From Dichotomicrobium sp046543175 (lineage in GTDB: Bacteria; Pseudomonadota; Alphaproteobacteria; Rhizobiales; Rhodomicrobiaceae): a stretch of DNA of 16,871 nucleotides. The DNA lies in contig JBKGZY010000036.1 in the NCBI GenBank assembly GCA_046543175.1, forward strand, positions 1-16,871, read 5' to 3'. Below are positions 13,620-16,871 of the stretch, in pieces; within the stretch, counting starts at the first letter, position 1; each line of letters begins with the position of its first letter. Below the pieces are notes generated by a model. It ran no database searches, was not told where the DNA came from, and saw only the letters and a list, made by a program, of their open reading frames with translations. The position numbers and the translations under genes are program-made.

Positions 13620-14680
13620 GCACACGCGAAGAGCGTATCGCGGCGTTGAAACGCGCCACCGAGGAGCGCATTGTCATTCTCGACGGCGCGATGGGCACGA
13701 TGATCCAGCTCAGCAACCTGCAGGAAGAGGACTTCCGCGGCGAGCGCTTCAAGGATCATCACACGGACCTGAAGGGCGACAGCGACGTGCTGGCGATCAC
13801 CCGGCCCGACCTGATCCGCAAGATTCATTCGGATTATTTCGAGGCGGGCGCGGACATCGCCACGACCAACACCTTCAACGCCAACGCGATCTCGCAGCAG
13901 GACTACGACCTTCAGGAGTATGCGCGCGAGATGAACGTCGCCGCGGCACGCGTGGCGCGCGAGGCCGCCGATGAATGGACCGAGCGCACGCCGGAGCGCC
14001 CGCGCTTCGTCGCCGGCTCGCTGGGGCCGACCAACCGCACCGCCTCGATCTCGCCGGATGTGAACAACCCCGGCTTTCGCAATGTCACCTTCGACGAACT
14101 GGTCGAGGCCTATGCCGACCAGGCGCGCGGCCTGATCGAGGGTGACGTTGACATCATGATGATCGAGACGGTGTTCGACACGCTGAACGCCAAGGCCGCC
14201 GGGGTCGCGATCCTCCAGGTCTATGACGAGGTCGGCTTCTCGCTGCCGCTGATGATCTCGAACACGATCACCGACCTGTCGGGGCGCAACCTGTCGGGCC
14301 AGACCGTCGAAGCGTTCTGGTATTCCATGCGCCATCTCAGGCCCTTCATCATCGGGCTGAACTGTTCCTTCGGCGCGGACCAGTTGCGCCCGGTCGTGGC
14401 GGAGCTTTCGGCGGTGGCGGATACACTCCTAAGCGTGCACCCCAATGCCGGCCTGCCCAACGAGATGGGTGAATACGACGAAAGCCCGGAGGAGATGGCC
14501 GGCAAGCTGGAAGAGTGGGCGAAATCGGGTTTCCTGAACATCGTCGGCGGCTGCTGCGGCACGACTCCCGAGCATCTGCGCGCCATCGCAGAGGCTGTCG
14601 CGCCCTATCCGCCGCGCGAGATACCCAAGCCGGAGCCGGCGCTGCGGCTGTCCGGGCTGGAACCGTTCGTGCACGCCTGA
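13616..14680 (+). CDS. metH: Homocysteine-binding half of methionine synthase (split MetH)
   Basis: A 354-residue homocysteine S-methyltransferase module. ILDGAMGTMIQ (21-31), GSLGPTNRTASISPDVN (134-150) and the zinc cysteines Cys250 (GLNCSFG) and Cys313/Cys314 (GGCCGTTPEH) match the first module of cobalamin-dependent MetH. Full-length MetH has about 1200 residues; here the frame ends right after RLSGLEPFVHA, at the linker where the folate domain would begin. No folate, cobalamin or activation domain follows in the window, so those must be encoded elsewhere if methionine is made this way. A split MetH is known in alphaproteobacteria. The start overlaps the metF stop (ATGA), so the two are co-translated. 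A stand-alone BHMT-like or MmuM-type methyltransferase is a less likely reading. Confidence 0.9.
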   Translation: MSTREERIAALKRATEERIVILDGAMGTMIQLSNLQEEDFRGERFKDHHTDLKGDSDVLAITRPDLIRKIHSDYFEAGADIATTNTFNANAISQQDYDLQEYAREMNVAAARVAREAADEWTERTPERPRFVAGSLGPTNRTASISPDVNNPGFRNVTFDELVEAYADQARGLIEGDVDIMMIETVFDTLNAKAAGVAILQVYDEVGFSLPLMISNTITDLSGRNLSGQTVEAFWYSMRHLRPFIIGLNCSFGADQLRPVVAELSAVADTLLSVHPNAGLPNEMGEYDESPEEMAGKLEEWAKSGFLNIVGGCCGTTPEHLRAIAEAVAPYPPREIPKPEPALRLSGLEPFVHA

Positions 14681-14702
14681 CCGGCGCATTCATTCTGCAT
14701 TC

Positions 14703-14722
14703 AGGCGTGATCGCCTTTCATT
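14703..14722 (+). terminator. Weak intrinsic terminator candidate behind metH
   Basis: AGGCG (14703-14707) pairs with CGCCT (14712-14716) around TGAT, followed by TTCATT. The stem is short and the T-tract poor. It lies 22 bp past the metH stop and before the next gene's ribosome binding site. Confidence 0.3.
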
Positions 14723-14753
14723 GTGGCAGGGCTTGTCGCATGGGAGGAAGGTG

Positions 14754-15098
14754 ATGTCTGTCAAACCGAGCGTTGCGCGTATCGTGTCTCTGGCGGTCTT
14801 TGCGGCGTTTGTCCTGACTGCGGCAACCGCGTCGGCGACGAGCGGGCCGGGCTGTTTCCGCGTGGTGAACGTGCCGAACTGGGATGTGCTGAATATCCGC
14901 GCGCTGCCCGCGACCGACGAGCCGATTGTCGGGCACATCCCGCCGGAAGGCCACGGCATCATCGCCCAGGAGGGCCGCTGCCTGCCTCAGAGCCGGTCCA
15001 TGCCGAGCCGCTGGTGCCAGATCGGCTATTATGACGGCGATTTTACCGTTTACGGCTTCATCAAGCGCCGCTTCGTCCGGCCGGTCGATTGCCCGTAA
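14754..15098 (+). CDS. Exported SH3-like domain protein
   Basis: A 114-residue protein. Residues 1-28 are a signal peptide (IVSLAVFAAFVLTAATASA before Thr-Ser-Gly). The rest looks like a bacterial SH3 domain: CFRVVNVPNWDVLNIRALP (34-52) fits the usual VxA.xLNVRxGP start, with RWCQIGY and VYGFIKRRFV matching later strands. Such domains bind peptidoglycan or peptides in the periplasm. Its four cysteines could form disulfides. The start at 14754 follows GGAGGAAGG. The stop is only 6 bp from the end of the convergent gene, so there is no room for a separate terminator. The metabolic gene before it gives no clue to the function. Confidence 0.8.
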   Translation: MSVKPSVARIVSLAVFAAFVLTAATASATSGPGCFRVVNVPNWDVLNIRALPATDEPIVGHIPPEGHGIIAQEGRCLPQSRSMPSRWCQIGYYDGDFTVYGFIKRRFVRPVDCP

Positions 15099-15104
15099 GG
15101 TTGG

Positions 15105-15776
15105 TCACTCGGCCTCGTCCGCCGCGCAGCCCGCATCGCAGGGCACGACCTCGCTGCGTTCGACCTTGCCGGTGAGGATATTGATCGTCTCCCGCGCGCA
15201 GTTGTCGCCAACCGACACCACGCGGATGACGCGCCCGCTGTCGATGGTTCCGCCGTCCCAGTCCTGGCACATGACGGAGAACGTCTCCACGGACTCATCT
15301 CCCGGCGCTACCGGTCGCGATTGCGCGAGCGCCCGGTCCGCGATCGACAGCCCTGCCGCTTCAAGCGTGAAGCCTTCCGCCGCGACCCAAACGGCGCGGC
15401 CCGTGCCGTTCTCGATGACCGTGCGCACGAGCACGTCGCCGTTCCAGCACCCCTGAAGCCGAACGGCCATCCCCGAGAATGTCGCGACCTGACGCGCGCT
15501 GCCCAGCGTCCTGTCTTCGCTTGCCCGCTGCGCGTCGGCTGAAAACGGCGTCTGCTCGCCCGGCATGGATGCGCACATTTCGTTGCGCTGCCATAACGCC
15601 TTCTGTTGCAGGGCGAACGGAACCTGCTCCCAGGTCACGCCCAAGGTGTAGACGCGGTAAACGCGCAGGAGACTTGGCAGGCTACCGAGCATGGCGAGCG
15701 CCAGCACAATATAGGCCGCGAGTTGCCAGCTTCGGCCCTGCGATGTCCTGCTCGCCGGTTGCTGTTCCAGTGTCAT
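15105..15776 (-). CDS. Membrane-anchored periplasmic protein of unknown function
   Basis: A 223-residue protein I cannot name. One hydrophobic segment (about 19-38, LAAYIVLALAMLGSLPSLL) after a short polar N-terminus suggests an N-in anchor with the remainder in the periplasm. Six cysteines are spread over that part (for instance MCASMPGE, LQGCWNGD, VMCQDW, VPCDAGC), and residues about 112-180 look beta-rich, like an FxLyD- or DUF-type immunoglobulin-like fold (LVRTVIENGTGRAVWVAAEG), though this is weak. The ATG at 15776 has AGGCGGGG adjacent. It begins 42 bp after the polA stop on the same strand and may be transcribed from the polA promoter. Confidence 0.7.
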   Translation of the reverse strand: MTLEQQPASRTSQGRSWQLAAYIVLALAMLGSLPSLLRVYRVYTLGVTWEQVPFALQQKALWQRNEMCASMPGEQTPFSADAQRASEDRTLGSARQVATFSGMAVRLQGCWNGDVLVRTVIENGTGRAVWVAAEGFTLEAAGLSIADRALAQSRPVAPGDESVETFSVMCQDWDGGTIDSGRVIRVVSVGDNCARETINILTGKVERSEVVPCDAGCAADEAE

Positions 15777-15818
15777 CCCCGCCTGTCGCTCGACCGCAGC
15801 ATATCGAACGGCTCGCCC

Positions 15819-16871
15819 TTAATGCGCATCGTCCCAGTTGTCGGCGGCGCGCGCATCCACTTTCAGCGGCACGGACATCGCGACCGCGGGCTCCGCCGCC
15901 GCGCTCATGGTTTCGATCGCGGTCTCGATGGTTCCCTCGACCTCGGCCTCGAGGGCTTCGAAGATCAGTTCGTCATGCACTTGCAGCAGCATCCGCGCGG
16001 ACAGCCCGGCATCGGCCAGCGCGCCGGGCATGCGGATCATGGCTCGGCGCAGGATGTCGGCGGCCGAGCCCTGGATCGGCGCGTTGATCGCGGCGCGCTC
16101 GAAGTTGCCGCGCGCGGCCTGCGTCGCCGTTTCAAGTTCCGGGAAGTGGATGCGGCGTCCGAAAATCGTCTGAACGTACCCCTGGTCGCGGGCCTGCTTC
16201 TTCATGGTGTCCATGTAGTCGCGGATGCCGGGGAAGCGCTCGAAATAGGTCTTGATGTACTCGCCGGCCTCCGAACGCGGGATGCCGAGCTGCTGGGCAA
16301 GGCCGAACGCCGAAATGCCGTAGATGATGCCGAAATTGATCGCCTTGGCGCGGCTGCGGATTTCCGGCGGCATGTCCTTGACGGGCACGCCGAACATCTC
16401 CGAGGCGGTCATTGCGTGAATGTCCAGCCCGTCGGCGAACGCTTTCTTCAGCGCCTTGATGTCGGCGATATGCGCCAGCACGCGCAGCTCGATCTGGCTG
16501 TAGTCCGCGGAGATCAGCTTGTAACCCGTTTCCGCGACGAAGGCGGTGCGGATCTGCCGGCCCTCGCGCGTGCGGATCGGGATGTTTTGCAGGTTCGGCT
16601 CGGTGGAGGCGAGCCGGCCCGTGCGCACCGACCCGAGCGAATAGCTGGTGTGGATGCGGCCCGTGTCGGGGTGGATGTAATCGGGCAGGGTGTCGGTGTA
16701 GGTGTTCTTGAGCTTGGAAAGCTGGCGCCATTCCAAAAGCTTGATGGGCAGGTAGCGTTGGTCCTCGGTGAGCGATTCATCCGTCACCAGGTCTTCCAGC
16801 ACGCGCGCGCCGGTGCTCCATGCGCCGGTCTTGGTCTTGCGCCCGCCCGGATAGCCGAGCTTGCCGAACAG
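15819..16871 (-). CDS. polA: DNA polymerase I, C-terminal polymerase part (5' end outside window)
   Basis: The last 350 residues of family A DNA polymerase; the frame is open to the window edge, so the start is missing. The fingers and palm motifs are in order: KTKTGAWST, TGRLASTEPNLQNIPIRT, motif A DYSQIELRVLAHI with a catalytic Asp, motif B (O-helix) RSRAKAINFGIIYGIS with the Arg, Lys, Phe and Tyr of the dNTP site, and motif C LLQVHDELIFE with the second catalytic Asp. The 5'-nuclease and 3'-5' exonuclease regions are not visible. It repairs DNA and replaces Okazaki primers. The Phe of the O-helix is the normal bacterial residue. Confidence 0.97.
   Translation of the reverse strand: MFGKLGYPGGRKTKTGAWSTGARVLEDLVTDESLTEDQRYLPIKLLEWRQLSKLKNTYTDTLPDYIHPDTGRIHTSYSLGSVRTGRLASTEPNLQNIPIRTREGRQIRTAFVAETGYKLISADYSQIELRVLAHIADIKALKKAFADGLDIHAMTASEMFGVPVKDMPPEIRSRAKAINFGIIYGISAFGLAQQLGIPRSEAGEYIKTYFERFPGIRDYMDTMKKQARDQGYVQTIFGRRIHFPELETATQAARGNFERAAINAPIQGSAADILRRAMIRMPGALADAGLSARMLLQVHDELIFEALEAEVEGTIETAIETMSAAAEPAVAMSVPLKVDARAADNWDDAH

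Overview
The window is GC-rich chromosomal DNA with short intergenic gaps. It looks like an alphaproteobacterium, possibly of the Hyphomicrobiales or a related order. The grounds are: a UbiH-family hydroxylase divergent from tesB near glnK-amtB; a CnoX-LON-Trm112 run; an ArsR-methyltransferase gene in front of metF and a short metH; and promoter-like sequences resembling the alphaproteobacterial EcfG type. No rRNA, tRNA, CRISPR array or intact insertion sequence was recognised. The genus cannot be told from the sequence alone.

Layout. 1-302: 3' end of an unidentified plus-strand gene, followed by a hairpin-rich gap. 591-2288: glnK-amtB (minus), with an apparent sigma-54 promoter and two NtrC-type palindromes upstream. 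2645-4312: a TPR/ATP-grasp fusion gene lying between glnK and tesB, bracketed by a 43-bp duplicated piece of the tesB 3' end. 4543-6752: tesB (minus) diverging from a ubiquinone-type flavin hydroxylase (plus). 6901-8788: three consecutive paralogous genes (minus) for small, basic, exported proteins that all end in the same four-cysteine module. They are separated by long palindromes, and two have EcfG-like promoters. 8986-10873: cnoX, LON-domain gene and Trm112-like gene (minus). 10960-11490: ProX-type editing protein (minus). 11645-14680: ArsR-methyltransferase regulator, metF and the homocysteine half of metH (plus), overlapping one another. 14754-15098: exported SH3-like protein. 15105-15776: membrane-anchored protein of unknown function. 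15819 to the window end: polA (minus, 5' end missing).

How the genes work together. glnK-amtB is an ammonium uptake and sensing pair with a classical nitrogen-control promoter layout. The ArsR-methyltransferase/metF/metH set is a methionine-cycle operon, and a 20-bp palindrome upstream is the likely binding site of its own regulator, which resembles SahR. cnoX-LON-Trm112 looks like a small housekeeping and proteostasis operon.

Most worth following up: the three-gene family with the invariant C-x6-C-x13-C-x5-C tail and its possible general-stress promoters; the apparent insertion of the TPR/ATP-grasp gene at the 3' end of tesB; the metH gene that stops exactly after its homocysteine domain; and the LON gene whose natural start position carries ATA instead of ATG.
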